Assembly: GCF_004328625.1 (NCBI RefSeq)
Contig: NZ_CP032229.1
Span: 124,001-188,000 of the forward strand
Origin: Streptomyces seoulensis
Lineage (GTDB): Bacteria > Actinomycetota > Actinomycetes > Streptomycetales > Streptomycetaceae
Reading direction: 5' to 3'
Length of the DNA: 64,000 nucleotides
How positions within the stretch are numbered: the first letter of the stretch is position 1; every line of letters starts with the position of its first letter. The notes under the pieces were generated by a model that worked only from the letters and a program-made list of their open reading frames with translations, searched no databases and had not been told where the DNA came from. The position numbers were made by a program, and so were the translations under genes. Of this stretch, positions 43,741 through 52,782 are shown piece after piece.

Positions 43741-43765
43741 GCATGCGTCGCGTGACCGGGGGTAC
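43741..43765 (+). promoter_or_regulatory. SigB/SigF-type promoter upstream of the sigma factor gene
   Basis: GCAT at 43741-43744, a 15-base spacer, then GGGTAC at 43760-43765 fit the GNNT-N14-16-GGGTAC consensus of Streptomyces SigB/SigH-type promoters. It lies 127 bases before the sigma gene start, suggesting self-activation or cross-regulation by a related sigma factor. Confidence 0.5.
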
Positions 43766-43892
43766 CCGGCCCGTGAGAGAAGACGTGCATGGGGCGGGGA
43801 TCTCCGGGTATCCGGGGACCACGCGGCAACCGTGGCCCCGGGAGACCGGGCCGCGGAGCAGTCGTAGCACCGTGACTTACTTGGGAGAGGTA

Positions 43893-44783
43893 ATGGACAC
43901 CGCCGTCGGCATCCGGTCACAGGCAGAGGTCGCGGAGAGGACCGCGCAGGACAGGACGGACGAGGAGATCCTTCCTGGTATCGCGGACCCCGCATCCGTC
44001 GCTCCGCGTGACGCGCGGGCCCTGTCCCGCCAGTTCTTCCGCCGGCTGGCGGAGCTGGAAGAGGGCACGCACGAATACCAGTACGCACGCAACACCCTGA
44101 TCGAGATGAACATGTCTCTGGTCCGCTTCGCCGCCGGGCGTTTCCGGGGCCGGGGCGACGACATGGAGGACATCGTCCAGACCGGCATGATCGGCCTGAT
44201 CAAGGCGATCGACCGGTTCGAGATCTCGCGCGAGGTGGAGTTCACGTCCTTCGCGCTCCCCTACATCGTGGGTGAGATCAAGCGGTTCTTCCGCGACACC
44301 ACCTGGGCGGTGCACGTGCCGCGCCGGCTCCAGGAGCTGCGCGTGGAGCTGGCCAAGGCCCGTGAGGAGCTGTCGAGCCGGCTGGACCGCGACCCGACGG
44401 TGGCCGAGCTGGCCACGCTGATGAACATCACCGAGGAGCAGGTCGTCGAGGGCCAGCTCGCCTCGAACGGCTACAACTCCAGCTCGCTGGACGCCGCCCT
44501 CACCGGCGACGGCCGCGAGGACGGCGAGGCGGTCCTGGCGGACTTCATCGGCGTCGAGGAGGAGGGCCTGCGACTGGTGGAGGACTTCCACGCCCTCGCC
44601 CCGCTGATGGCCGAGCTGAGCGACCGTGACCGTCAGATCATCCACATGCGGTTCGTGGAGGAGGCCACCCAGGCGGAGATCGGCGAGAAGCTGGGCTGCT
44701 CGCAGATGCACGTCTCCCGTCTGATCAAGCGCATCATCGCGCGGCTGCGCCAGGGCATGCTCGGCGAGCTGGGCTGCGCCTGA
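43893..44783 (+). CDS. SigB/SigF/SigH-family RNA polymerase sigma factor
   Basis: A 296-residue group 3 sigma factor. After a 40-residue acidic N-terminus, region 2 has LIEMNMSLVRFAAGRFRGRGDDMEDIVQTGMIGLIKAIDRFE and FALPYIVGEIKRFFRDTTW. Region 3 is PRRLQELRVELAKAREEL, and region 4 is RDRQIIHMRFVEEATQAEIGEKLGCSQMHVSRLIKRII. It is clearly related to, but distinct from, the sigma factor at 7401. ATG 43893 has GGGAGAGG five bases upstream. A matching SigB-type promoter precedes it and a terminator follows, so it is monocistronic. The nearest ATPase regulator is convergent at 44999. Confidence 0.88.
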   Translation: MDTAVGIRSQAEVAERTAQDRTDEEILPGIADPASVAPRDARALSRQFFRRLAELEEGTHEYQYARNTLIEMNMSLVRFAAGRFRGRGDDMEDIVQTGMIGLIKAIDRFEISREVEFTSFALPYIVGEIKRFFRDTTWAVHVPRRLQELRVELAKAREELSSRLDRDPTVAELATLMNITEEQVVEGQLASNGYNSSSLDAALTGDGREDGEAVLADFIGVEEEGLRLVEDFHALAPLMAELSDRDRQIIHMRFVEEATQAEIGEKLGCSQMHVSRLIKRIIARLRQGMLGELGCA

Positions 44784-44829
44784 GCATCACGCGCTGACAC
44801 CTTCGAGCTCTGACACCTTGAGGTAGAGA

Positions 44830-44861
44830 GGGCGGTCCGGTTCGGCCGGGCCGCCCTTCTT
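44830..44861 (+). terminator. Intrinsic terminator after the sigma factor gene
   Basis: An 11-bp stem (GGGCGGTCCGG at 44830-44840 with 44846-44856, one G-U pair), 5-base loop, then TTCTT. It lies 46 bases past the sigma gene stop. Confidence 0.8.
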
Positions 44862-44998
44862 CATGCCCTGCTCCACTCTTCATGTCTTCATGCCCTGCTC
44901 CGCGGCGGCCGCGCGAGGGCCGGCTTCCGGACACACGAAGACGCCGACCGGATCACGGTCGGCGTACATGGGTTCAGCAGGGCCGGGAAGCGGTCCGC

Positions 44999-45457
44999 TC
45001 AGCCGTCCAGCCGGATCAGGGCGCGCACACGCTTGCCCACCGGAACCCGGTCCACGGAGATCTCCGAGGCGACCGCGCGCACGATCTCCAGCCCGTGATG
45101 GCCGATCCGCTCGGGGTCCTTGGGGAAGAAGCGGGGCAGGGCCGCACTGCTGTCGTACACCGAGACGCTGACCGCGCTGTCGGTGCCCTCCAGCTCCAGG
45201 ATGTACGGGCCCCCGCTGTGCCGGTCGGCGTTGGTGACCAGCTCGCTGACGACCAGCAGCAGCTCTCCGCCGGTGCGGCTGTCCACGGTGGCACACCACT
45301 CGGTCCGCAACTGCTCCAGGAAGCGCTTGGCGAAAGCGCGCGCGTCGGCGATGCATCCTGGTTCCCCGGTGTAGTGCGCCGCACGCCGAAGGGGTTCCAC
45401 GGGTACGTCGAAACCACTCGGTATCACTGCCACTGCCACGCCCAGGTGTTCGGTCAT
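44999..45457 (-). CDS. RsbW-like ATP-binding regulator
   Basis: A 152-residue HATPase-domain protein: the N-box is ELLLVVSELVTNADRHSGGPYILELE near residue 66, and the lid segment is ERIGHHGLEIVRAVASEISVDRV near 115. The N-terminal 50 residues are variable. In Streptomyces this class is often found beside small regulatory proteins, as here with the hypothetical gene at 45602. ATG 45457 is chosen with GAGAGA upstream. Its target sigma factor is unknown, but the SigF-like gene at 43893 is close and convergent. Confidence 0.75.
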   Translation of the reverse strand: MTEHLGVAVAVIPSGFDVPVEPLRRAAHYTGEPGCIADARAFAKRFLEQLRTEWCATVDSRTGGELLLVVSELVTNADRHSGGPYILELEGTDSAVSVSVYDSSAALPRFFPKDPERIGHHGLEIVRAVASEISVDRVPVGKRVRALIRLDG

Positions 45458-45601
45458 GGTGTCTCTCTCGAAATGCCCGGTACGGCCTGTTGCCTGTGTT
45501 GCTCGTACCCCGGCTCGGCCCGCGCATTCCCCCGAATGCGTTCGCTGTGCGCGGCCCTGTTCCCGGCGTGCCACGACCGGGCCGGGCCTGCGCTTTCACG
45601 C

Positions 45602-46012
45602 TCAGGCCACGGGGACGACGAAGGCGGGCACGGTGCGCTGCATGCGCAGCGCGTCGACCGACTCGGCGAGGAGTTCGTACTCGGTGGTGTCGTCGCTCGC
45701 GGCGATCCGCACCAGGCGTCCGCCGGCCAGTTCGTCCGCGACCAGTTCCTGCCGTACGTCGTCCGAACACCAGGCGCGCAGCAGGGTGGGGACGTCGGCC
45801 ACGGTGTCCGCGACGGGGACGAGGGCGCCCGCCGGGATCTTCTCACCCTCGGGGCTGGGGTCCAGGCGTTCGGCGATCCAGGAGGCGCGGTCCCTGAGCC
45901 ACCACAGGGCGAGCGCGAGGGTGGGCGCGCGGTAGGTGCCGAGCGGTACGCCTACCCGCCGGCCGCCGCAGATCCCGTACGCGGTGACATGGCACAGGAA
46001 TTCATCGTGCAC
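45602..46012 (-). CDS. Hypothetical regulatory-type protein (136 aa)
   Basis: I recognise no named domain. The protein begins VHDEFLCHVTAYGICGGRRVGVPLGTYRAPTLALALWWLRDRASWIAERL and ends hydrophobic (MQRTVPAFVVPVA). It appears soluble with one amphipathic helix. GTG 46012 is chosen because GGGGGAG lies five to six bases upstream; the open frame continues further without a good start. It lies 144 bases upstream of the ATP-binding regulator on the same strand, and the two may form a regulatory pair. Confidence 0.6.
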   Translation of the reverse strand: MHDEFLCHVTAYGICGGRRVGVPLGTYRAPTLALALWWLRDRASWIAERLDPSPEGEKIPAGALVPVADTVADVPTLLRAWCSDDVRQELVADELAGGRLVRIAASDDTTEYELLAESVDALRMQRTVPAFVVPVA

Positions 46013-46422
46013 GATCACTCCCCCGTTGCCTCGCCGGTGTGCCGACCGGTCCCTCTCTTTTCCGTGCGGCTCCTGTGCGGTGAAGTGCCACTGGCATTTC
46101 GAGTATCGCCACATCGGAAACACTGTCACCATGTCTTTCCGGCCACTCTCCTGGCATATGCGATGCCCCGATTCTGGCCGGATCATGTGACGCGTGGGAG
46201 TACCCCGCATTAGTTGGCGGATTATCGACCGTGGGCGGCGCATCGAGGCCCTGCTCGCCAGTCCCCACAAGGCAAGAGCCCAGGGGTGGAGGTCCCCTGG
46301 ACTCTGTCGCGGCACCGCTTCGCGGGCGTGGCAGGAATTCAGCGCCGCCCGCGCCGGAATACGCGAAGAAATTGTGAAGGCGGAAAAAACCTCCGCCTCC
46401 CGCCGCTAGCGTTCCGGCGAGT
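46013..46422. other. 410-base intergenic region with a hairpin carrying a GGAGG loop
   Basis: No credible gene is seen here. A perfect 7-bp hairpin at 46280-46300 (CCAGGGG, loop TGGAGGT, CCCCTGG) stands in the middle, and the base composition at 46100-46230 is relatively AT-rich, likely holding the promoter of the minus-strand 45602 gene. Whether the hairpin belongs to a small RNA is unknown. Confidence 0.4.
46378..46398 (-). terminator. Probable terminator of the aldo/keto reductase gene
   Basis: AGGCGGA at 46378-46384 pairs with 46392-46398 around a loop that reads GGTTTTT on the minus strand. It lies 25 bases past the reductase stop. Confidence 0.5.
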
Positions 46423-47439
46423 TCAAGTCTGCACGGCGGCGTCGATACGGGCCACGGTGTCCGCGTCGAATTCCAGATTCCGGATGGCGCCCACACTGTC
46501 TTCCAGTTGCCGGGCGCTGCTCGCCCCGACAAGAGCGGAAGTAACCCGTCCGCCCCGCAGCACCCAGGCGAGGGCCATCTGGGCCAGGGTCTGGCCGCGC
46601 GAGGCGGCGATCCCGTTCAGCGCGCGGAGCCGGCCCACGAGGTCCTCGGTGACGGCGTCGGACTTCAGGAACGGGCTGTCGCCCGCCGCACGGGAGTCCT
46701 CCGGGATGCCGTCCAGGTAACGGCCCGTCAGCAGCCCCTGCTCCAGCGGGGAGTAGGCGATCGAGCCGACCCCCAGCTCGTCCAGGGTGTCCAGCAGCCC
46801 CTGCTCCTCCGGGCGCCGGTCGAGCAGGGAGTAGCGCGGCTGGTGGATGAGGAGCGGGGTGCCCAGCTCGCCCAGGATGCGTGCCGCGTCCCGGGTCTGC
46901 TCCGCCGAGTAGTTGGAGACGCCGACGTAGAGCGCCTTGCCCTGCTGGACCGCCGAGTGCAGCGCGCCCATGGTCTCCTCGAGCGGGGTCTCGGGGTCGA
47001 AGCGGTGCGAGTAGAAGATGTCGACGTGGTCCAGGCCCAGCCGGGTCAGGCTCTGGTCGAGCGAGGACAGCACGGACTTGCGCGACCCCCATTCCCCGTA
47101 CGGGCCGGGCCACATCAGATAGCCGGCCTTGGTGGAGATGACGAGTTCGTCGCGGTACGGCGTGAAGTCGGCCTTCAGCGCCTCGCCGAGCGCGGACTCG
47201 GCGGCGCCGGGCGGCGGCCCGTAGTTGTTGGCCAGGTCGAAGTGGGTGATCCCGAGGTCGAAGGCGCGGCGCAGGATCGCGCGCTGGGTCTCCACCGGCC
47301 GGTCGGGCCCGAAGTTGTGCCACAGGCCGAGCGACAGTGCGGGGAGCTTCAGTCCGCTGCGTCCGGAGCGCCGGTAGGGCAGGCCGGTGTAGCGGTCGGG
47401 GTGGGCGGTGTACAACGCGACTCCATAAGGGGTTGGCAC
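46423..47439 (-). CDS. Aldo/keto reductase (YghZ / L-glyceraldehyde-3-phosphate reductase-like)
   Basis: A 338-residue TIM-barrel NADPH-dependent reductase. The catalytic tetrad is visible: Asp and Tyr in FDLANNYG near residue 68, Lys in ISTKAGY near 105, and His in IFYSHRFDPETPLEETMGAL near 142. ALVGASSARQLEDSV near the C-terminus binds NADPH. The N-terminal YRRSGRSGLKLPALSLGLWHNFG wording matches the YghZ branch. GTG 47439 is chosen. It is divergent from a LysR gene. Confidence 0.87.
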   Translation of the reverse strand: MPTPYGVALYTAHPDRYTGLPYRRSGRSGLKLPALSLGLWHNFGPDRPVETQRAILRRAFDLGITHFDLANNYGPPPGAAESALGEALKADFTPYRDELVISTKAGYLMWPGPYGEWGSRKSVLSSLDQSLTRLGLDHVDIFYSHRFDPETPLEETMGALHSAVQQGKALYVGVSNYSAEQTRDAARILGELGTPLLIHQPRYSLLDRRPEEQGLLDTLDELGVGSIAYSPLEQGLLTGRYLDGIPEDSRAAGDSPFLKSDAVTEDLVGRLRALNGIAASRGQTLAQMALAWVLRGGRVTSALVGASSARQLEDSVGAIRNLEFDADTVARIDAAVQT

Positions 47440-47523
47440 ACGGTCTTCCCGGCGCCGGACGCGTAGGTGTCCGGCAGCCTCCTCCACTCTTCACCGGAGG
47501 CCGGTCAGCGGTCCAACAGAAGA

Positions 47524-47549
47524 ATCCGATGGATTTCAGCGGCTAGGCT
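47524..47549 (+). promoter_or_regulatory. Divergent regulatory region: LysR-box-like palindrome and -10 element
   Basis: ATCCGATGGAT at 47524-47534 is a perfect short palindrome, and TAGGCT at 47544-47549 fits a -10 element. TAGGCT lies only 8 bases before ATG 47558, and no ribosome binding site is visible, so a leaderless mRNA is possible. Confidence 0.4.
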
Positions 47550-47557
47550 TCTCAATC

Positions 47558-48460
47558 ATGGAACTGCGTCATCTCCAGCACTTCGTCGCGGTCGCCGAGG
47601 ACCAGCACTTCACCCGGGCTGCCGAGCGGCTGATGGTCTCCCAGTCGGGGCTCTCGGCGTCGATCCGCGCCCTGGAGCGGGAGCTGCGGGCGCCGCTGTT
47701 CGTGCGCACCACCCGCCGGGTGACGCTGACCGAGGCCGGGCGGGCACTGCTGGTGGAGGCCGAGCGCATCCTCGCCCAGGTGCGCTCCGCGCACGAGGCG
47801 GTGGCGGCGGTGCAGGGAGTGCTGCGCGGCACGCTGGCGCTGGGCGCCGAGCAGTGCATCGCCGGGGTGCATGTGGCGGGGCTGCTGGCCGCCTTCCGCC
47901 GGGAGCACCCGGACGTGGAGATCCGGCTGCGGCAGAGCGGTTCGGGCGCGCTGGCGGAGGGGGTGTCGGCGGGCCGGCTGGACCTCGCCTTCGCCTACCG
48001 CGTCCCGGCCGACGGCGACCAGTTGCGCTCGGTGCCGCTGACCAGCGAGCCGATGACCGTGCTGTGCCATCCGGAGCACCGGCTCGCCGCACTCGGCGCG
48101 GTGCCGGACCCCGCCGCGCTGGCCGGTGAGGTGTTCGTGGACTTCCACCCGGACTGGGGGCCGCGCCGGGCCACGGACGCGGCCTTCGCGGCCGCCGGGG
48201 TGCGCCGTACGGTCGCCCTGGAGGTCAACGACGTGCACAGCCTGCTGGACCTGGTGGACGAGAACCTCGGCATCGCGGTCGTCCCCCGGCACTTCCGGCA
48301 CAAGCGGACCTCGCTCACCGCGCTCCCGCTCAAGGGCGTCGACGAGGCCGCGTACGAGACGGTGGCCCTGCTGCCCCCGGAGCGCGCCACCAGCCCGGCC
48401 GCCCGCGCCCTGATCACCCTGCTGGGCACCCCGGAGACGGAACCCGGCGAAGCGGAGTGA
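47558..48460 (+). CDS. LysR-family transcriptional regulator
   Basis: A 300-residue LysR regulator beginning MELRHLQHFVAVAEDQHFTRAAERLMVSQSGLSASIRALERELRAPLF. The SQSGLSASIRALE wording defines the winged helix-turn-helix. An effector-binding domain follows (GTLALGAEQCIAGVHVAGLLAAFRREHPDVEIRL). It is divergent from an aldo/keto reductase, the likely target gene. No clear ribosome binding site precedes the ATG. Confidence 0.87.
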   Translation: MELRHLQHFVAVAEDQHFTRAAERLMVSQSGLSASIRALERELRAPLFVRTTRRVTLTEAGRALLVEAERILAQVRSAHEAVAAVQGVLRGTLALGAEQCIAGVHVAGLLAAFRREHPDVEIRLRQSGSGALAEGVSAGRLDLAFAYRVPADGDQLRSVPLTSEPMTVLCHPEHRLAALGAVPDPAALAGEVFVDFHPDWGPRRATDAAFAAAGVRRTVALEVNDVHSLLDLVDENLGIAVVPRHFRHKRTSLTALPLKGVDEAAYETVALLPPERATSPAARALITLLGTPETEPGEAE

Positions 48461-48505
48461 CGTCACGCTCTCGCGCCGGGGGCGGGGATGCGCGAGGGTG
48501 GGAAC

Positions 48506-49021
48506 ATGTACGCGAAGGAGATCCTCATCGAGGGCTACGACCGTATCCGGGACGAAGTCCACACCGTGCTCGCCGGACTCGGCACCGACGACCTGGACCA
48601 CTCCCCCGCGCCCGGCGCGAACTCCATCGCCTGGCTGCTGTGGCATCTGAGCCGGGTGCAGGACGACCACATCGCCGACGCCTTCGGGCTGGAGCAGGTG
48701 TGGCTGGCCCGGGACTGGGCGGACCGCTTCGACCTGGAGCTGCCGCACCACGACACCGGCTACGGCCACACCCCCGAGCAGGCCGCCAAGGTGCGGGTCC
48801 CCTCGACGGTGCTGCTGGCCGGGTACTACGACGCGGTGCACGACCAGACCCTCGGCGTGCTGCGGGCGCTGGCCGCCAAGGATCTGGAGCGGGTGGTGGA
48901 CGAGCGCTGGGAGCCCCCGGTGACGCTGGGCGTGCGCCTGGTGAGCGTCCTGTCCGACGATCTCCAGCACGTCGGACAGGCCGCCTACGTCAAGGGCCTG
49001 CTTCAGAGCGCCGAGGCGTAA
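48506..49021 (+). CDS. DinB/DUF664-family protein (mycothiol-dependent transferase-like)
   Basis: A 171-residue four-helix-bundle protein. The three metal-binding histidines of DinB proteins are visible: [13 protein letters not shown] near residue 50 and [14 protein letters not shown] near 156. Actinobacterial members act as mycothiol S-transferases or maleylpyruvate isomerases; the substrate here is unknown. GAGGGTGGG precedes ATG 48506. Its 3' end overlaps the convergent adenosine deaminase gene by 19 bases. Confidence 0.82.
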   Translation: MYAKEILIEGYDRIRDEVHTVLAGLGTDDLDHSPAPGANSIAWLLWHLSRVQDDHIADAFGLEQVWLARDWADRFDLELPHHDTGYGHTPEQAAKVRVPSTVLLAGYYDAVHDQTLGVLRALAAKDLERVVDERWEPPVTLGVRLVSVLSDDLQHVGQAAYVKGLLQSAEA

Positions 49022-50073
49022 CCCGGCAGGATGACGTCCTCGATGAGCGCCTTGCGCTCGTCGAACGGGATGAAGGCGCTCTTGACCGCGTTCACGGTGA
49101 CCGTGCGCAGGTCCTCGGCCGTCCAGCCCGCCTCCTCGACCAGCAGCGCCATCTCCCGGGTCATGGTGGTGCCGGAGACCAGGCGGTTGTCGGTGTTGAG
49201 GGTGACCCGGAAGCCGAGGTCCTTCAGCGCGGTGATGGGGTGCTCGGCGATGGAGGTGGCGCAGCCGGTCTGGAGGTTGGAGGTGGGGCACATCTCCAGC
49301 GCGATCCGGCGGTCACGGACCCAGCCGGCCAGCCGGCCGAGCTTGCCGTCGACGATGTCCTCGGTGATGCGGACGCCGTGCCCGAGGCGCTGGGCGCCGC
49401 ACACCTGGACCGCCTGGTGGATGCTGGGCAGGCCGTACGCCTCGCCCGCGTGGATGGTGAAGGGCACGCTCTCGGCGCGCAGGTGCTCGAAGGCGGCCAG
49501 GTGGTCGGCGGGCGGGAAGCCGTCCTCGGCGCCCGCGATGTCGAAGCCGACGACCCCGGCGTCGCGGTAGGTGACGGCCAGCTCGGCGGCCTCGCCGACC
49601 CGGTCGAACATCCGCATGCCGCACAGCAGGGTGCCGACGCGTACCGGCGTACCCGCGGCGGCCGCCTTGGCCATGCCGGCCGCGAGGCCCTCCTGCACGG
49701 TCTCCACGACCTCGGCCAGGGTCAGCCCGGCGCGGGTGTTCAGCTCGGGGGCGTAGCGCACCTCGGCGTAGACGACGCCGTCGGCGGCGAGGTCGAGCAC
49801 GTACTCCTCGGCCACGCGCAGCAGGCCCTCGCGGGTCTGCATCACGGCGAGGGTGTGCTCGAAGGTGCCTATGTAGCGGACCAGGTCACCGGAGCCCGCG
49901 GCCTCGACGTACCAGGCGGCCAGCTCGTCGGGGTCGGTGGTGGGCAGCGCGTGGCCGACCGCGGCCGCGAGTTCGATGACGGTGGCGGGGCGCAGGCCGC
50001 CGTCGAGGTGGTCGTGCAGGACGGCCTTGGGAAGCCGGCGGAGGGTCTCGGTGTCGATGCGGGGCGCGGTCAT
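49003..50073 (-). CDS. add: Adenosine deaminase
   Basis: A 356-residue zinc hydrolase converting adenosine to inosine in purine salvage. Motifs in order: [11 protein letters not shown] near residue 20 (HxH zinc ligands), [13 protein letters not shown] near 212 (His and catalytic Glu), [22 protein letters not shown], and [15 protein letters not shown] with the final zinc/catalytic Asp. Size is as usual for the family. Family members can also deaminate related nucleosides, but all ADA motifs are intact. Confidence 0.92.
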   Translation of the reverse strand: MTAPRIDTETLRRLPKAVLHDHLDGGLRPATVIELAAAVGHALPTTDPDELAAWYVEAAGSGDLVRYIGTFEHTLAVMQTREGLLRVAEEYVLDLAADGVVYAEVRYAPELNTRAGLTLAEVVETVQEGLAAGMAKAAAAGTPVRVGTLLCGMRMFDRVGEAAELAVTYRDAGVVGFDIAGAEDGFPPADHLAAFEHLRAESVPFTIHAGEAYGLPSIHQAVQVCGAQRLGHGVRITEDIVDGKLGRLAGWVRDRRIALEMCPTSNLQTGCATSIAEHPITALKDLGFRVTLNTDNRLVSGTTMTREMALLVEEAGWTAEDLRTVTVNAVKSAFIPFDERKALIEDVILPGYASAL

Positions 50074-50119
50074 GGCGTGCTTCCTCGGCGGGTCGTGCGG
50101 ATGGGATCGCGGACGGGGT

Positions 50120-50515
50120 TCAGGCGGCGGGCTGGAGCAGGTCCCAGCGGTTGCCGTAGAGGTCCTGGAAGACGGCGACCGTGCCGTACGGCTCGTGGCG
50201 GGGGTCCTCCAGGAAGGTCACCCCGTGGGCGGTCATGCGGGCGTGGTCGCGGGCGAAGTCGTCGGTGTGCAGGAAGAAGCCGACACGGCCGCCGGTCTGG
50301 TCGCCGACGCGGGCGCGCTGGCCGTCGTCCTTGGCGCGGGCGAGCAGCAGGCCGGTTCCGGCGCCCTGTTCGGTGCCGGGCTCCACCACGACCCAGCGCG
50401 AGCCGTCCGGGCGGGGCTCGTCCTCGGCCAGCCGGAACCCGAGGGCCTCGGTGTAGAAGCGGATGGCGTCGTCGTAGTCGTCCACGACGAGGGTGACCAG
50501 GGCAACGCGGCGCAT
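50120..50515 (-). CDS. VOC-family (glyoxalase-like) protein
   Basis: A 131-residue single-domain VOC protein: [33 protein letters not shown], then [50 protein letters not shown]. Substrate unknown; related proteins bind small toxins or metabolites. GGAAGG lies upstream of ATG 50515. It lies 46 bases upstream of the add start on the same strand and may be co-transcribed with it. Confidence 0.83.
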   Translation of the reverse strand: MRRVALVTLVVDDYDDAIRFYTEALGFRLAEDEPRPDGSRWVVVEPGTEQGAGTGLLLARAKDDGQRARVGDQTGGRVGFFLHTDDFARDHARMTAHGVTFLEDPRHEPYGTVAVFQDLYGNRWDLLQPAA

Positions 50516-50611
50516 CGGAGCCTTCCGGTGGGGGTGGTTAGCGGGAGAGGTTATACGTAAAACTACCGGGGCGCCAGTCTCCTCCGGAGAGGGGCCCGCC
50601 GGGGTGCTCCG

Positions 50612-51520
50612 CTACTGGTGGATGGCGTTCAGGCGGCCCAGTTCGCCGTCGCTGAGCCTCAGGGCGCCCGCCGCGATGTTCTCCGTCAGATGGGCGGGGT
50701 CGCCGGTGCCGGGGATGGCGAGGACGTGCGGGCCCTGGTGGAGGGTCCAGGCGATCCGGACCTGGGTGGGGCCGGCGCCGTGCGCCTCGGCGATCTCCGC
50801 GACCACCGCGTCCGCGTCGGCCGCGACCCGCTCGTGGGTGCCCCGTTCCCCGGTCTCCCCGGCGACGGAGAAGTACGGCACGAAGGCGATGCCGCGCTCC
50901 CCGCACAGCCTGAGCAGCTCCTGCCGCTGCGGGCCGGGGGTGTCGAGCCCGTACCGGTTCTGCACGGCGACCACCGGCGCGATGGCCGACGCCTCGTCCA
51001 GGTGCCGGGGTTCGACCGCCGAGACGCCGAGGTGCCGGATGAGGCCCGCCTCCCGCAACTCCGCGAGGGCGCCGAAGTGTTCGGCGATGGAGTCCTGGCG
51101 CATCCGGCGCAGGTAGACGAGGTCGAGGTGGTCGCGGCCGAGCTGGCGGAGGTTCTCCTCGACATGGCCGCGCAGCTGGTCGGGGCGGGCGGCGGTGCCC
51201 CAGGAGCCGTCCTGCTCGCGGAAGGGACCGACCTTGGTGGCGATGACCAGGTCGTCGGCGTAGGGGGCGAGGGCGGTGTCGATCAGTTCGTTGGCGGAGC
51301 GGAGGGAGGAGAAGTAGAAGGCGGCGGTGTCGATGTGGTTCACCCCGAGTTCCACGGCCCGGCGCAGGACGGCCAGCGATCTGGCCCGGTCGCCGGGGGT
51401 GCCCAGGTGGAAGGCGGCGTTGCCGGTCAGCCGCATCGCGCCGAGGCCGATACGGCGGACGGTGAGGTCGCCGAGGGTGAGGGTGCCGGAGGCTGCCGCG
51501 GTGATCGTTTCGGGGACCAT
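50612..51520 (-). CDS. Aldo/keto reductase
   Basis: A 302-residue TIM-barrel reductase. Visible motifs are VNHIDTAAFYFSSLRSANELI (Asp and Tyr), LVIATKVGP (Lys), LDLVYLRRM (Arg where many members have His) and LAIPGTGDPAHLTENI (NADPH-binding). The Arg is usual in one bacterial AKR branch. Substrate unknown. It is divergent from an acyl-CoA-dehydrogenase-like gene only 53 bases away, so they share a promoter region. Confidence 0.85.
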   Translation of the reverse strand: MVPETITAAASGTLTLGDLTVRRIGLGAMRLTGNAAFHLGTPGDRARSLAVLRRAVELGVNHIDTAAFYFSSLRSANELIDTALAPYADDLVIATKVGPFREQDGSWGTAARPDQLRGHVEENLRQLGRDHLDLVYLRRMRQDSIAEHFGALAELREAGLIRHLGVSAVEPRHLDEASAIAPVVAVQNRYGLDTPGPQRQELLRLCGERGIAFVPYFSVAGETGERGTHERVAADADAVVAEIAEAHGAGPTQVRIAWTLHQGPHVLAIPGTGDPAHLTENIAAGALRLSDGELGRLNAIHQ

Positions 51521-51573
51521 CGACGGAGTGTGCCACAGGTGCCGGGCGGGGCGGCCGGGGTAGGAAAGGACGC

Positions 51574-52605
51574 ATGACGATCACCGATCACCCGCTCGTC
51601 GCCCGCGCCCGTCTGCTCGCCTCGGAGCTGTTGGAGCCCGGGGCGGAGCGGGTGGACCAGGAGGGTGTGCCCGCGAGCCACATCGAGGCCGTGAAGCGGT
51701 CCGGGCTGCTGGGTCTGACCGCGCCGACCGAGTACGGCGGTTCGGCGGCGCCGTCCGCCGTGGTGCGGGAGGTCTCGGAGATCCTGGCCGGCGCCTGCTG
51801 CTCGACGTGGTTCGTCCAGTCCCAGCACCACACTCCCGTCCAGGTACTCGCGCGGGGTGAACCGGCCGCCCGCGAGAGCCTGTTGGGCCCACTGGCCCGG
51901 GGCGAGCTGCTGTCCGGCGTGGCCTACGCCCAACTGCGGGCCCACCCCAGGGCACCCGTGCGGGCCCGCCGTGACGGCACGGGCTGGCGCTTCGACGGGA
52001 GCGTCCCCTGGTGCACCGGCTGGGGCCTGAACGACGTACTCCTGCTGGCCGGCCTGACCGACGACGGCGAAGCGGTGTTCGCCTTCGTCGACGCCCGCGA
52101 CCAGCCGGGCCTGCGTCCCTCGGCACCCCTGCGCCTGGCCGCCCTGACCGCCGCGCACACGGTCTCCCTGGAACTGGACGGCCTGCGCGTCCCCGGCGAC
52201 GCGGTGGCCCTGCGCCTCCCGTACGCCGACTGGGCCCCCACCGACCGGGCGAAGACCCTCAACACCAACCCGGCGGTCTTCGGCATCGCCTCGGCGGCCC
52301 TGTCCCTGCTGGACGAGAGCACAACGGCCCCGCTACGGACCCACCTGGCGGACCTCCGCACCCGCGCCTACGCCCTCGCGGACCACCCCTCCCCGCTGGA
52401 GCGGGTGGCGGAACGCCTGGCGGTGCGGGCGGAGGCGTACGCGGCGCTGAACACCGCCACCACCGCGGCGGTCGTGGCGGGAGGCGGCCGCTCGATGTCC
52501 CTCACGTCCAAGGCCCAGCGCCTCGCCCGCGAGGGCATGTTCCTGCTGATCCAGGGTCAGACGACGGAGACCCGGCAGGCGCATCTGGAGGCGCTCACCC
52601 GGTGA
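51574..52605 (+). CDS. Acyl-CoA dehydrogenase-like flavoprotein
   Basis: A 343-residue protein of the acyl-CoA dehydrogenase superfamily. The N-terminal helical domain has VPASHIEAVKRSGLLGLTAPTEYGG, the middle beta domain has GWRFDGSVPWCTGWGLNDVLLLAG, and the C-terminal helices are shorter than the usual 380-residue enzyme. The typical catalytic glutamate is not evident, so it may be nearer to flavin-dependent monooxygenase (HpaB-like) members. ATG 51574 follows AGGAAAGG. Its stop is 9 bases from a convergent small gene. Confidence 0.8.
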   Translation: MTITDHPLVARARLLASELLEPGAERVDQEGVPASHIEAVKRSGLLGLTAPTEYGGSAAPSAVVREVSEILAGACCSTWFVQSQHHTPVQVLARGEPAARESLLGPLARGELLSGVAYAQLRAHPRAPVRARRDGTGWRFDGSVPWCTGWGLNDVLLLAGLTDDGEAVFAFVDARDQPGLRPSAPLRLAALTAAHTVSLELDGLRVPGDAVALRLPYADWAPTDRAKTLNTNPAVFGIASAALSLLDESTTAPLRTHLADLRTRAYALADHPSPLERVAERLAVRAEAYAALNTATTAAVVAGGGRSMSLTSKAQRLAREGMFLLIQGQTTETRQAHLEALTR

Positions 52606-52614
52606 CGCGGAGTC

Positions 52615-52782
52615 CTAGTCGTCCGCGCGGCCCTCGACCACGACCAGGAAGGCGTCCGACTGGAGGTCCATGACCACCGTCGCGGGTTCGCCCTCGGCGC
52701 GGCGGGCGGCGGCGTACTCCTCGGCGGGCCAGGAGCCGCGCGGTGAACCTGCGGGGAAACGCTCCAGCACGGTCGAATTCAT
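52615..52782 (-). CDS. Small hypothetical protein (55 aa)
   Basis: A 55-residue protein (MNSTVLERFPAGSPRGSWPA near the start, ending FLVVVEGRADD) with no recognised domain. GGAGGTGG lies about eight bases before ATG 52782, a strong ribosome binding site, and codon bias is normal, so it is probably real. The function is unknown. Confidence 0.6.
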   Translation of the reverse strand: MNSTVLERFPAGSPRGSWPAEEYAAARRAEGEPATVVMDLQSDAFLVVVEGRADD

